Shown one piece after another: positions 16,801 to 22,627 of a DNA stretch of 64,000 nt. Below the pieces are notes generated by a model. The model made no database searches, was not told where the DNA came from, and saw only the letters and a program-made list of their open reading frames with translations. Origin of the DNA: Bdellovibrionales bacterium CG12_big_fil_rev_8_21_14_0_65_38_15 (GTDB lineage: Bacteria; Bdellovibrionota; Bacteriovoracia; Bacteriovoracales; Bacteriovoracaceae); the NCBI GenBank assembly GCA_002787775.1, contig PCUW01000008.1:1-64000 (forward strand). The letters run 5' to 3'. Every line of letters begins with the position of its first letter. The stretch's first letter is position 1. A program made the translations under genes and the position numbers.

Positions 16801-18369
16801 AAAAGTGTAACCCTGAGAGTTCGTTACATCGGACGTCGAAACAATACCAAACTTAACCGTCTTAGCGTCTTGTGGATTTCCACTCGCTTTAGCAACGATA
16901 ATGAGACAGGCTTGGTTTGTATTTGGTCCGTCTGTTGTAACATCACCCGGCGTAATATTTATTGTGGCTCTTAAAGGAGAACCACTAAACGAAAGGTCTC
17001 CACCTATTTGAGTATCATTTGCGGCATTATAATTACAGTTGTTATTACTATCGACAAAGGCACGCACATACTCAAAGTCAGATAGCGATGCTGTTCCTGT
17101 CATCTCTAACATAACTTGAGTAATATCTGTTGCAGTATCGTTTTGAGTTAAAGTGAAAGAAAATTCCGCAAAAACAAATTCATCGCCTGGATCAAAAAAG
17201 TTTTGAGGCTCGCCTACTTCAGCATCGTTCGTAATTGATAATTCTGTAGCAGCAGGGGCACTCCAAGTAATTTTTCCATTAGGATCATTTTCGAATACAA
17301 CGCCACCAACGTCACCAGTATAATTAGTAATAGTTGTCGCGGCTAAATTATAAGCTGTAGCATTGATATTAAATGGGTTGGCATAGCCATCGTCATTATA
17401 AAATCCCAGGGAGTCACTTGTACTTGGAATAAAAGCCGCTGCTCCTAAAGTTATTCCGTAACCATTATTTTGAATTCCTCTAAATTCTCCGTTATCAAGT
17501 TGGGAGATGGTCTTTGTGACATTCATACCATTGCCATCAGTCCTTTGAATCAAGAAGTAATTAGCAATCAGAGTTCCGTTCATATTAAACGCGAAAGTTC
17601 TATTTGAAGCTTCTGAAACAAGACGAGCCGGATTACCTGAAGAACCTAAAAGCTTTAAAACGCCCGAAGTGTTTACTGTAAGTGTTTCGTTTCGTCTTAC
17701 TATGACTTCGCCGCCTGCTTCAACTTGAAGAACACCATCAATCGTTAATCCACCACTTAAAAATAATGAAGCTCCATTTTTAACAACGACGGTATGACCT
17801 GCTGGAATATTTTGAACTATAGTAGCATTATTAAGAATGAGATCGCCTTCAATGACCGTCGTACCAGTACCACTAATAGTGAAGTCCGAAAGGACTCGAA
17901 AATTATTCTTAATCGTTACAGTTGAAGTGTTACTTAAAATAAGATCTCTTACGTCATCGGCTGCTTCAAAAGTTTGAGGCGTTGTTCCAGACATAACAAT
18001 TTCAAAACCATTTGATGTAATATTTAAAGATCCGGGATTAGGTGCTTGGAAATAATCACCTGTCACTGTTAGCGTTCTAGCTTGTGTTCCTTCGAAAACT
18101 CCTGATTGAACATCAACACAGCCTACAGTTGTGTTGTTATTTACACGAGCATTTACACCAGTATTGATAATTACTGCATCTTCACTCGATGTATCTGGAA
18201 CATTGGCGGGACTCCAGTTAGAAGCAGTACTCCAAAGAACACCTGTTCCTGCCCATGTTCGAACTGTTCCACCGCAAGCGGCCCAAACCGTTGAAAAGTG
18301 AAGCAAATAAAAGCCCATTAAAAACTTGAAAAAAACTAATAATAATGGGGAGTTGAACCTCAATTTCAT
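10861..18369 (-). CDS. Giant secreted C25 (gingipain-type) cysteine peptidase with C-terminal sorting tail
   Basis: Predicted 2502-residue exported protein. An N-terminal signal (about 1-31, ending near VWAA) is followed by three related beta-rich modules that open with a W-G-x-W/NW pattern near residues 40, 545 and 1040, then a fibronectin type III-like domain near 1400. A peptidase C25 domain spans about 2075-2435: catalytic His2304 in 'MMGHGAADRF' and Cys2338 in 'LNCESAYFF', 34 residues apart, close to the spacing in gingipains. The end has 'KGSGCS', a hydrophobic helix and basic residues, like MYXO-CTERM-type tails. The ATG at 18369 is preferred over GTG 18372. Likely surface or secreted protease; PorU-like processing is an alternative. 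Confidence 0.85.
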   Translation of the reverse strand: MKLRFNSPLLLVFFKFLMGFYLLHFSTVWAACGGTVRTWAGTGVLWSTASNWSPANVPDTSSEDAVIINTGVNARVNNNTTVGCVDVQSGVFEGTQARTLTVTGDYFQAPNPGSLNITSNGFEIVMSGTTPQTFEAADDVRDLILSNTSTVTIKNNFRVLSDFTISGTGTTVIEGDLILNNATIVQNIPAGHTVVVKNGASLFLSGGLTIDGVLQVEAGGEVIVRRNETLTVNTSGVLKLLGSSGNPARLVSEASNRTFAFNMNGTLIANYFLIQRTDGNGMNVTKTISQLDNGEFRGIQNNGYGITLGAAAFIPSTSDSLGFYNDDGYANPFNINATAYNLAATTITNYTGDVGGVVFENDPNGKITWSAPAATELSITNDAEVGEPQNFFDPGDEFVFAEFSFTLTQNDTATDITQVMLEMTGTASLSDFEYVRAFVDSNNNCNYNAANDTQIGGDLSFSGSPLRATINITPGDVTTDGPNTNQACLIIVAKASGNPQDAKTVKFGIVSTSDVTNSQGYTFSSTSGPPIESDLSIIRNTNYSDWNGSVSTSWNVNNNWDGAVPSSTIDCRVGAASNRALLNVNPVSCANATLYSNGEIDWNNTATVFRVYGGLEVQSSYNFTNATNGTFAMYGASNQTFSMGTAFPGNLTINNTGSAGNNVVNVNANSTINGNLTCTTGKLSIPSGSTLTVLGNITIQTGCEIAIGPGGTLALGNNRTLSVNFGGALSMIGTAGSKANLTSTFASNSYNVVVNGTIKAQYYSFTRLGTSGVSIESGATIDPTYHLQNGTFTYPVNSVTTFLSLKRQVPTNAIDNMVFETGGSGAGSITAINTTGAAAGTLSVTSYSGDSAGPGFDTSPTYNVAWSGATNTIALTREASSPATVSVGSTYNMGRYGLQQVQAGASYSDSNVTSIKLVLTGTGTANDIQEIKLYTDTDCDGASGTLIGTGVYAGNPASKTFTITPGDLIIEADVTAPPKNCFYVEYVMASGGTNGSTVGVKVNISTDIVNSQTYSVTSGTGFPLTLGTASTIYAPTTTTWTGSVSTAWTNAANWTSGVPSLTKTCEIPNVANDPIISSGVATCKNVNITTGVLTLNVGATLETYGNFTNTGTFTQNGTLEIEDGGANTAHTIQSNSIYPNLHINKTGGGTISLGSTTQTINSIVTNGTNYILELAAGKTLILPNGGTLSSGMWRFKGGSFTQIGNGQTLTVSGGTFFVDGTTDTFPQNASTKAKFSPQGGIGSWNFTATSGSLSINGFHFDRLGVNGINIGGTTAVTNLRGGQLTNLSTSYGSVKGIQLNTTGSLVTQMSNIAWNWGDFNTFTTNANTPANTDPYLILSSTGCNSQTVDFTGWSGDWFESTATFDVTTKISASGCTLNMGSSASAVSMHSLAAVPYNAKIDIRWETNTEQNHRGFNVYRSNADASEFQQINPTIIKNIFNTGQAKGKYRFVDADVSNNKAYYYYVEDVEIDGDTTLHGPVFATPLANLGNPPATNPGQNDGSNPDDGDDGGGVGPFPIPNPSYKDLGNGAVILSQTSKSLRLEIIPETPLFSNSAWDNTYEDVAILGYSKLTKEGEAELPERVLLIEVNKFAETASVSQISINESVLANHKISPAPSYSIDGTGNLQTNYSINPTHYSSNSYSPSNYVEVDSNLVRNAGKTYLRIKVTPLKFNPVAQDVHFSNRIVLDIGLDGDAWEIDPPEPGSIINPYNVANTLKIAIDKPGMYQLNYDDLVSSQVDGPFIGANSNNLRLYLGDQELPIEVNSAGTFSSGDSIRFYAPFTASLEDKYNRLILSTINISEDNNAPLRMQELNGDPEGELEASEVLTEYNKTYEENLIYVNGESLDDTDDHYLWAGLLNYTGYDTLSFNVDLAELDQSSYENVQFDFHVKGRLGIFFNYSIHHVALIVNGEEVQDIIFEDNNRRFLTFEVPADKLVAGNNTIGFKVLGTYAPSGDYDRVYVDKVNVKYIGLRGAGSGVSQIKLTETMAVHSLSNLSTSALSIYDITDKMLAAKIINSDIASFDAGATYQASFYVDDYVNDDNEKEIILVESTNFLKPTHLSLNDGLPQSLKALDNRADYLIVGAKNLLEAARELVAHREGDGLEVMTVTPAQIYGEFNKGNTDTKAIRSFIDYAISSWQVRPRYVLMLGDATVDPLDHDVDENDSDRSVLEAETMPMPVLDGRFIDFGADNYFVSSDVSHLPKIAIGRIPSNDPDAIARYVLKVMDYESGAARPELLSKMSFVADEDQEDYENFRQKIDALAQSVTRFETSVFDKAELGGDAATKAVIIDEFNETPFMISMMGHGAADRFSTNTFLVADAKESSLSNSTYPIVMTLNCESAYFFDATKSMESLGEALIMNPSGGAIAYLGSTTQTTPPAQMRLAQNFFNQMNSSFASPYKGQRLGDYLLQAKIATGSAEYEKDIVNSFSIIGDPALRIPASLYAAPISNVAPVKQSKGSGCSANASDGSGSQIPWTHGALEWLCYLLMIAFANRVSKKYLWT

Positions 18370-18375
18370 CACTAA

Positions 18376-18381
18376 ATTATA
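18376..18381 (-). promoter_or_regulatory. -10 box for the C25 gene, leaderless layout
   Basis: On the minus strand a perfect TATAAT (18381 down to 18376) ends six bases before the ATG at 18369. The usual distance from -10 to the transcription start would place +1 at or next to the A of the start codon, so the mRNA may have no 5' leader. No Shine-Dalgarno sequence is present. A -35 element is not clear. Confidence 0.5.
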
Positions 18382-18534
18382 GCTAAAAATTAAAGTGCAA
18401 ATAAGAAGCTTTCATAACATTCCTAAAGAGCTGAAATTACAGACACTGTTAAAGGAAGATCTTGCCTCAATTATCGATATATATATGTATCCAAATAACT
18501 GTCACAAAACAAAACCACGAATAATGGTCAACAA

Positions 18535-19335
18535 TCACATGGAGTAGGTAAATCGCTTTAAATTCTTTCGATAATTAACCAAGGCAAAGCGAAGAAAGAC
18601 CCAAGAAATAGCTGAAAGAGCAATACTCCATAAGAGTATTGGAATCAGTGAATCAAAAAGAATAATTAAATTTTGATCAACAACAAACTTTCTAACTGCA
18701 TTTAACAAAGTTCCGTAAGGATTAAACGACCCTATGACTCTTAACCAGTCAGGTAAAACTGTTAGAGGAAAATACGCTCCTGAAAAAACAGCGAGAATCG
18801 TATTGAGATAACCAACAGAAGCCCCTCCTCTACCCGTTAAAAGAAAAAGAGACATGGAGAATATCCCGAGGCTAAAAAACAGTAAAAATGAAAAAAGAGG
18901 ATAGATCAATAAAACGCCAAAGGTTTTCAAAGTAATACTAAGATCAAAGAACAGAATCGCTATAGTTAATTGAATTATCACAAAGAAAAAACAACGCGGA
19001 ATTAAGGCCAAAGATCTCATCAAAAATATTCTATAAATACTTTGAGGAAGAGAAAGCATATAGGCAAATAGGCCATTTTGAATCCATTGCCTTGATTGAT
19101 CCAATGGAAAGACAAATAGCATACCACCTAGATAAAGTGTTACCTCAGCAGTTAATACAAAAGTAAAGTAGTCCATTCCAAGATTAGAAAACTGTGAACC
19201 AAAGGCTTTAGAAGTATAAAAATAAACAAAGAGTGAAACAAAGCTAGCCAGTATTTGACCTGCAAAAACAATCCAGGACGAATTAAATCTTTTATAGTCT
19301 AAGTAGATAAATCTCAACAAAAGTAAATTAAGCAT
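18535..19335 (-). CDS. ABC-2 type transporter permease
   Basis: Predicted 266-residue inner-membrane protein with six hydrophobic segments (about residues 22-45, 58-78, 105-130, 137-165, 172-195 and 230-252), the topology of ABC-2 permeases. 'AVFSGAYFPLTVLPDWLRVI' near residue 190 followed by 'FNPYGTLLNAVRKF' matches the conserved region of these exporters. Its start overlaps the end of the ATPase gene by eight bases, so the two form one exporter. It lies beside the RiPP precursor gene, transcribed away from it, suggesting export of the mature peptide; substrate is inferred from context only. Confidence 0.85.
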   Translation of the reverse strand: MLNLLLLRFIYLDYKRFNSSWIVFAGQILASFVSLFVYFYTSKAFGSQFSNLGMDYFTFVLTAEVTLYLGGMLFVFPLDQSRQWIQNGLFAYMLSLPQSIYRIFLMRSLALIPRCFFFVIIQLTIAILFFDLSITLKTFGVLLIYPLFSFLLFFSLGIFSMSLFLLTGRGGASVGYLNTILAVFSGAYFPLTVLPDWLRVIGSFNPYGTLLNAVRKFVVDQNLIILFDSLIPILLWSIALSAISWVFLRFALVNYRKNLKRFTYSM

Positions 19336-19924
19336 GATCCTGCTTCAATGTTAAAATTTTAAATTCACTTTGATCAAAATCGTTTAAATGACTGGCAAGT
19401 ATAACCATGTGTGGATAACGAGAGAGTTTTTGAGAGAAAAACTTCTTTGAATCAACATCAAGGTGTTCAAGAGGTTCATCGCAAATGAGAACCAATGGAT
19501 CATGTATCAAAGCTCTTAAAAGATTTAGTTTTTGCTTCATCCCTTTCGAGTAAACAAGAAATTTCTTTTGCAAGAACAGAAGATCTACATCTGAATAATC
19601 AAGAAGTTTAGTGTCTAAATCAATATTTGATTTATTTCTTAGGCTAAGAAAAATTTTAAGATTCTCATATCCAGTAAGTTCAGGAAAAAAACTATCGATA
19701 TTTGATGAAGCAAAGCCAAGTTCAGTTTTATAGTTATCTAGACCAAAGATGATATCCCCACTACAAGGAATGACTATTGAAGCAAGCATTTCAAGTAACG
19801 TTGTCTTGCCAGATCCATTGGGCCCCTTGATAAGAAATTTCTCATTATTTAGGAAAGTATAGGAGAAATCCTTAAATACGACCTCTGATCCAAATGTCTT
19901 AGTTATACTTTCCAGATGAACCAA
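19328..19924 (-). CDS. ABC transporter ATP-binding protein
   Basis: Predicted 198-residue ATPase partner of the ABC-2 permease. Walker A GPNGSGKTT, a signature variant 'YSKGMKQKL' in place of LSGGQ, Walker B 'LVLICDEPLEHLD' and the switch histidine in 'ILASHLNDF' are all present, so it should be active. I favour the TTG start at 19924 because GGAG lies six bases upstream and the protein then begins at the first conserved strand (VHLESITKTFG); a GTG at 19954 gives ten more residues. It carries no peptidase domain, so any leader removal before export must come from another protein. Confidence 0.85.
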   Translation of the reverse strand: MVHLESITKTFGSEVVFKDFSYTFLNNEKFLIKGPNGSGKTTLLEMLASIVIPCSGDIIFGLDNYKTELGFASSNIDSFFPELTGYENLKIFLSLRNKSNIDLDTKLLDYSDVDLLFLQKKFLVYSKGMKQKLNLLRALIHDPLVLICDEPLEHLDVDSKKFFSQKLSRYPHMVILASHLNDFDQSEFKILTLKQDHA

Positions 19925-20013
19925 TGAAGTCTCCAAAAACCAAGTAAAATCCACAGTTTAAATTCATGGAACATATTTTTTTACTGCTAATTAAAATAGT
20001 GTATCATTAGGTT

Positions 20014-20187
20014 ATGAAAGACTCTAAAAAACAACAGCAAAAAGAGAAAAAACCATATATCAAACCAAAGATTGATTCTGAGGACTTGATGGCTTTTGCT
20101 GCAACTTGTAATGGCACGTCAGTAGGTGGTCGTAAAGCCTCCGCACTACCTCCTGCTAATTGCAGAGCTGATCGTCTTAGTTCATAA
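20014..20187 (+). CDS. Putative RiPP precursor peptide
   Basis: A 57-residue reading frame that ends three bases before the kinase-peptidase gene. Residues 1-20 form a Lys/Gln-rich leader ending in 'KKPYIKPKI', which fits the YxxPxI/L motif that PqqD-type recognition domains bind in several RiPP leaders, lasso peptides among them. The remaining part holds Cys32 and Cys50, a Gly-Gly pair, 'SALPPANC' and a C-terminal Arg-Leu-Ser-Ser. A TATCAT box ends six bases before the ATG, and there is no ribosome site. The peptide is small and hydrophilic and has no signal peptide or membrane segment. The precursor role is inferred from the leader motif and its neighbours. Confidence 0.75.
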   Translation: MKDSKKQQQKEKKPYIKPKIDSEDLMAFAATCNGTSVGGRKASALPPANCRADRLSS

Positions 20188-20190
20188 GTA

Positions 20191-21447
20191 ATGTCCCTAG
20201 AGAACTTAGAACTATTATCTCTCAAAAAAAATATCATTCACTCGAATACTGAAAACTTTACTTTTTCAAAGTCTATTCAATTTAGCTACCATGGCATTGA
20301 TCTTGTGCTTAAAACCAATAGCGATAATTTAATTAATTGTATAAAGGACTTTTTTCCTCTGTCTTGGCTATTCCACGATAATGCGAAACCTCAATATGAA
20401 ATTATCCATATTGATCCTAGTCATTTTCATATTGATCAAGCTGATTTTGAAAACGAAGAGTCACAGGACTGTCATATTGATTATGAGAACAACTGTGAAC
20501 TCGCCGTACAACGAGACTTTGTAGCCCTTAAAAGTAATCACCAAGTTAAAGCCATTTTCAATAGCAATGTCGATGACGGATTTTTTAATTTTTTTCGCTG
20601 GTTGATCTGCAGAGACTTAATTTTTAGCGACAAAGCGATCTTACATAGCAGTTGTATTATGGGTCATAACAATAAGGCCTATGTCTTTTTAGGTCCTAGT
20701 GGTGCTGGTAAAACGACAACTTGTGTAAATGCCGAAGGTAGAAAAGTCCTCGGCGATGACATGAATATTCTTATTTTGAAAAAGGATAAGATTTATATGC
20801 AAGCAGGCTCAATAGGAGGACGATTTGAATCACAAATTCCTTTTGATCAGCTTGTTGAAGTTCAAGGATTCTTTTGGCTCAACCAGAGTAAGGAGCTTAA
20901 ATTAGAAGCTCTCTCCGTTTCACGTAGCTTACAGTGTTTAATTGCGAGTTTGGCCAATGTATTCTGGAATGACAAGAATTCTGCTTTTAATCAAAAAGCA
21001 TTAGAGTTTTGTCAAAAAATTGTATCAAACATATCATTCTATAAACTCTCACTTCAAAACAGCCCCATGTTTTGGTCTCTAATAGAGCCCAAGACAATAT
21101 CAATGAATTTGAATGGAAATAGTATGTATCCTAGCTTGATAGACGCTCAGCAAGTTCATATCAAAACTGATTATAAGTTAGAAAAAGGTGGAGTTTATTC
21201 ATATCGTGATTCCTTAAATAAAATAGTGGCCCATCGTTTAATAGATGAATCCACTCTTATTTTTAAAGGTGATAACTCTCTGTGTTTTGAACAAATTTCT
21301 AAGGATCAAATTATTGGTAGAGTTCAAACTGAAAAAAGTACAAGAATAGAGAATGTTATAGCCACTCTTTCAAGCTACAATTCAAAAAACTCATCTAGAA
21401 TAGTGCGAGTTCTTTCAAGATTGCTTATTAGAATTTTTTCTTACTAG
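20191..21447 (+). CDS. HprK-like kinase fused to an S26-type signal peptidase domain
   Basis: Predicted 418-residue two-domain protein. The first ~290 residues resemble HPr kinase-related enzymes: Walker A GPSGAGKTT at 168-176 followed by 'KVLGDDMNIL', where the Asp pair is the usual catalytic/metal site. Residues about 300-385 match the S24/S26 peptidase core: 'LNGNSMYPSL' with nucleophile Ser311, 'KGGVYSYRD', 'VAHRLID' with His348 (Ser/His type, as in archaeal and ER signal peptidases), and 'FKGDNS...IIGRV'. No transmembrane anchor is obvious, though the last ~20 residues are hydrophobic and basic. It is three bases from the precursor gene. I infer phosphorylation and leader cleavage of that peptide. 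Confidence 0.8.
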   Translation: MSLENLELLSLKKNIIHSNTENFTFSKSIQFSYHGIDLVLKTNSDNLINCIKDFFPLSWLFHDNAKPQYEIIHIDPSHFHIDQADFENEESQDCHIDYENNCELAVQRDFVALKSNHQVKAIFNSNVDDGFFNFFRWLICRDLIFSDKAILHSSCIMGHNNKAYVFLGPSGAGKTTTCVNAEGRKVLGDDMNILILKKDKIYMQAGSIGGRFESQIPFDQLVEVQGFFWLNQSKELKLEALSVSRSLQCLIASLANVFWNDKNSAFNQKALEFCQKIVSNISFYKLSLQNSPMFWSLIEPKTISMNLNGNSMYPSLIDAQQVHIKTDYKLEKGGVYSYRDSLNKIVAHRLIDESTLIFKGDNSLCFEQISKDQIIGRVQTEKSTRIENVIATLSSYNSKNSSRIVRVLSRLLIRIFSY

Positions 21448-22341
21448 CCATAAAAGTGAATATCTAAGATTTGTTATAATACTATCTTTAAATAGGTTTT
21501 TAGCTAAAAGATATCTGATTGATCGTTGATTTGTATTCCAAATAAGCTCTTCACTGATCAGCGACTGAAATCTTCCCTTTAGGGCTGGCGCGATAGGATT
21601 CCAAAATTGATTAATTGCACCTATGGTATATAAAAATGATTGTTTGACTTGCCAATTTTTTGCAATTTCTTTGCAGCGATTCCAATCAATATTTGGATAC
21701 ATTTCGATTAACAAAGCAATATCAATAAACCAGTAGAGCTTAAGCATTGTGTGTTGAAAGGCATAATGAGTACATAAGAACACAAGTCTTTCTTCAAGTT
21801 TTAGCTGCCAAGAACCGTTATCTTTTTTTTCTTTTTCAAAAGTAAAATGCTCGAGATGGTAAAAAAGTTTTGTGTGTAGCTCAATAGTAATACTCACACC
21901 ATCAATAACTTTTTGAAACTCCATTTTATGTTTATCACCAAACCACTTCGATTCAGTATTTTTTATAAAGCCAAGAGATTCAAACAAGTCTTTAATTTGC
22001 TCTAATTTTTTAGGATCGACCAACAAATCGATATCACTCATAAATCTGATGGCGATATCTTCTTTATATAGATCATCAAGATGATTCATCCCCTTTAAGA
22101 TCAAAAGAGATTCATCAATTTTAAGAATTTGAGGAATTAAGTCTTTAAGGACTTTTTGATAGGTTTGGTTTTGAAGCCATTGCTTCAAATAGACCTTTTT
22201 TGCTTCATCTTTAAGTGGCGCCAAATGCTTCGACCAATTCTTATAGGTAAATCCCCATAAGGCGTGATGATTGATAAGATAAAAACGCGCCGCGTCCCCT
22301 TGTTTTAGCAAAAAAGCACTTAAATTGTTCGAAATACTCAT
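21415..22341 (-). CDS. Nucleotidyltransferase-fold protein of RiPP cluster type
   Basis: Predicted 308-residue soluble protein of the uncharacterised nucleotidyltransferase family often found with HprK-like kinases and PqqD proteins. The NTase-fold core is 'LILKGMNHLDDLY' then 'IRFMSDIDLLVDPKKL', giving the paired Asp residues of the active site, followed by 'ITIELHTKLFYH' with another acidic residue. In lasso peptide clusters, relatives are reported to extend a phosphorylated C-terminal serine; the exact reaction here is unknown. It is antisense between the kinase-peptidase and pqqD genes, its 3' end overlapping the kinase gene by 33 bases. Its ATG lies 22 bases from that of pqqD. Confidence 0.75.
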   Translation of the reverse strand: MSISNNLSAFLLKQGDAARFYLINHHALWGFTYKNWSKHLAPLKDEAKKVYLKQWLQNQTYQKVLKDLIPQILKIDESLLILKGMNHLDDLYKEDIAIRFMSDIDLLVDPKKLEQIKDLFESLGFIKNTESKWFGDKHKMEFQKVIDGVSITIELHTKLFYHLEHFTFEKEKKDNGSWQLKLEERLVFLCTHYAFQHTMLKLYWFIDIALLIEMYPNIDWNRCKEIAKNWQVKQSFLYTIGAINQFWNPIAPALKGRFQSLISEELIWNTNQRSIRYLLAKNLFKDSIITNLRYSLLWLVRKNSNKQS

Positions 22342-22363
22342 TCGCTAAGTATAAACTAAGAGC
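22342..22363. promoter_or_regulatory. Overlapping divergent -10 boxes between NTase and pqqD genes
   Basis: Only 22 bases separate the two start codons. On the plus strand TAAACT (22352-22357) ends six bases before the pqqD ATG; a TATAAA overlaps it at 22350-22355. On the minus strand TATACT ends six bases before the NTase ATG. The two boxes share bases, so RNA polymerase could serve only one direction at a time. Neither gene has a Shine-Dalgarno site, which fits leaderless transcripts. Upstream promoter elements of each gene would lie inside the other's coding sequence. Confidence 0.45.
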
Positions 22364-22627
22364 ATGAATCCTAAAATTAAATCCAATATTTCGTGGCAAA
22401 GAATTGAGGATGAAGTCCTCATTATGGATACGGCCTATCAAAAAAAAGCTCATAGCCTTAACTCTACGGCGAGCTTTATATGGGAACATTGTAACGGTAC
22501 TAACTCTATAGAAGATATTGCCAAATTACTTAGCGATAATTATGAAACGAATTTAGCTGAGTCTACTGAAGATGTTAAAGAAGTCATCAATCAATTGAAG
22601 TCTTTTGATCTCCTTGAAAGTTTTTGA
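22364..22627 (+). CDS. PqqD-family RiPP recognition element
   Basis: Predicted 87-residue PqqD-like protein, the small winged-helix chaperone that binds a precursor leader and presents it to the modifying enzyme. The pattern 'ISWQRIEDEVLIMDTAYQKK', 'AHSLNSTASFIWEHCNG' and 'SIEDIAKLLSDNY' matches the family from strand to helix, and full length is typical (80-95 residues). Its stop overlaps the radical SAM start by one base (TGATG), so the two are translationally coupled and probably act as a pair. It should bind the YxxPxI motif of the precursor; that pairing is inference. Confidence 0.85.
   Translation: MNPKIKSNISWQRIEDEVLIMDTAYQKKAHSLNSTASFIWEHCNGTNSIEDIAKLLSDNYETNLAESTEDVKEVINQLKSFDLLESF

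Noticed and set aside
10628-18294. Many small open frames within mutM and opposite the C25 gene
   Set aside because: All are antisense or out-of-frame shadows without ribosome sites; the long frames have strong domain evidence.
20007-20237. Minus-strand open frame opposite the precursor gene
   Set aside because: It overlaps the precursor and the kinase start, has no ribosome site or promoter-like box, and its translation shows no family features.
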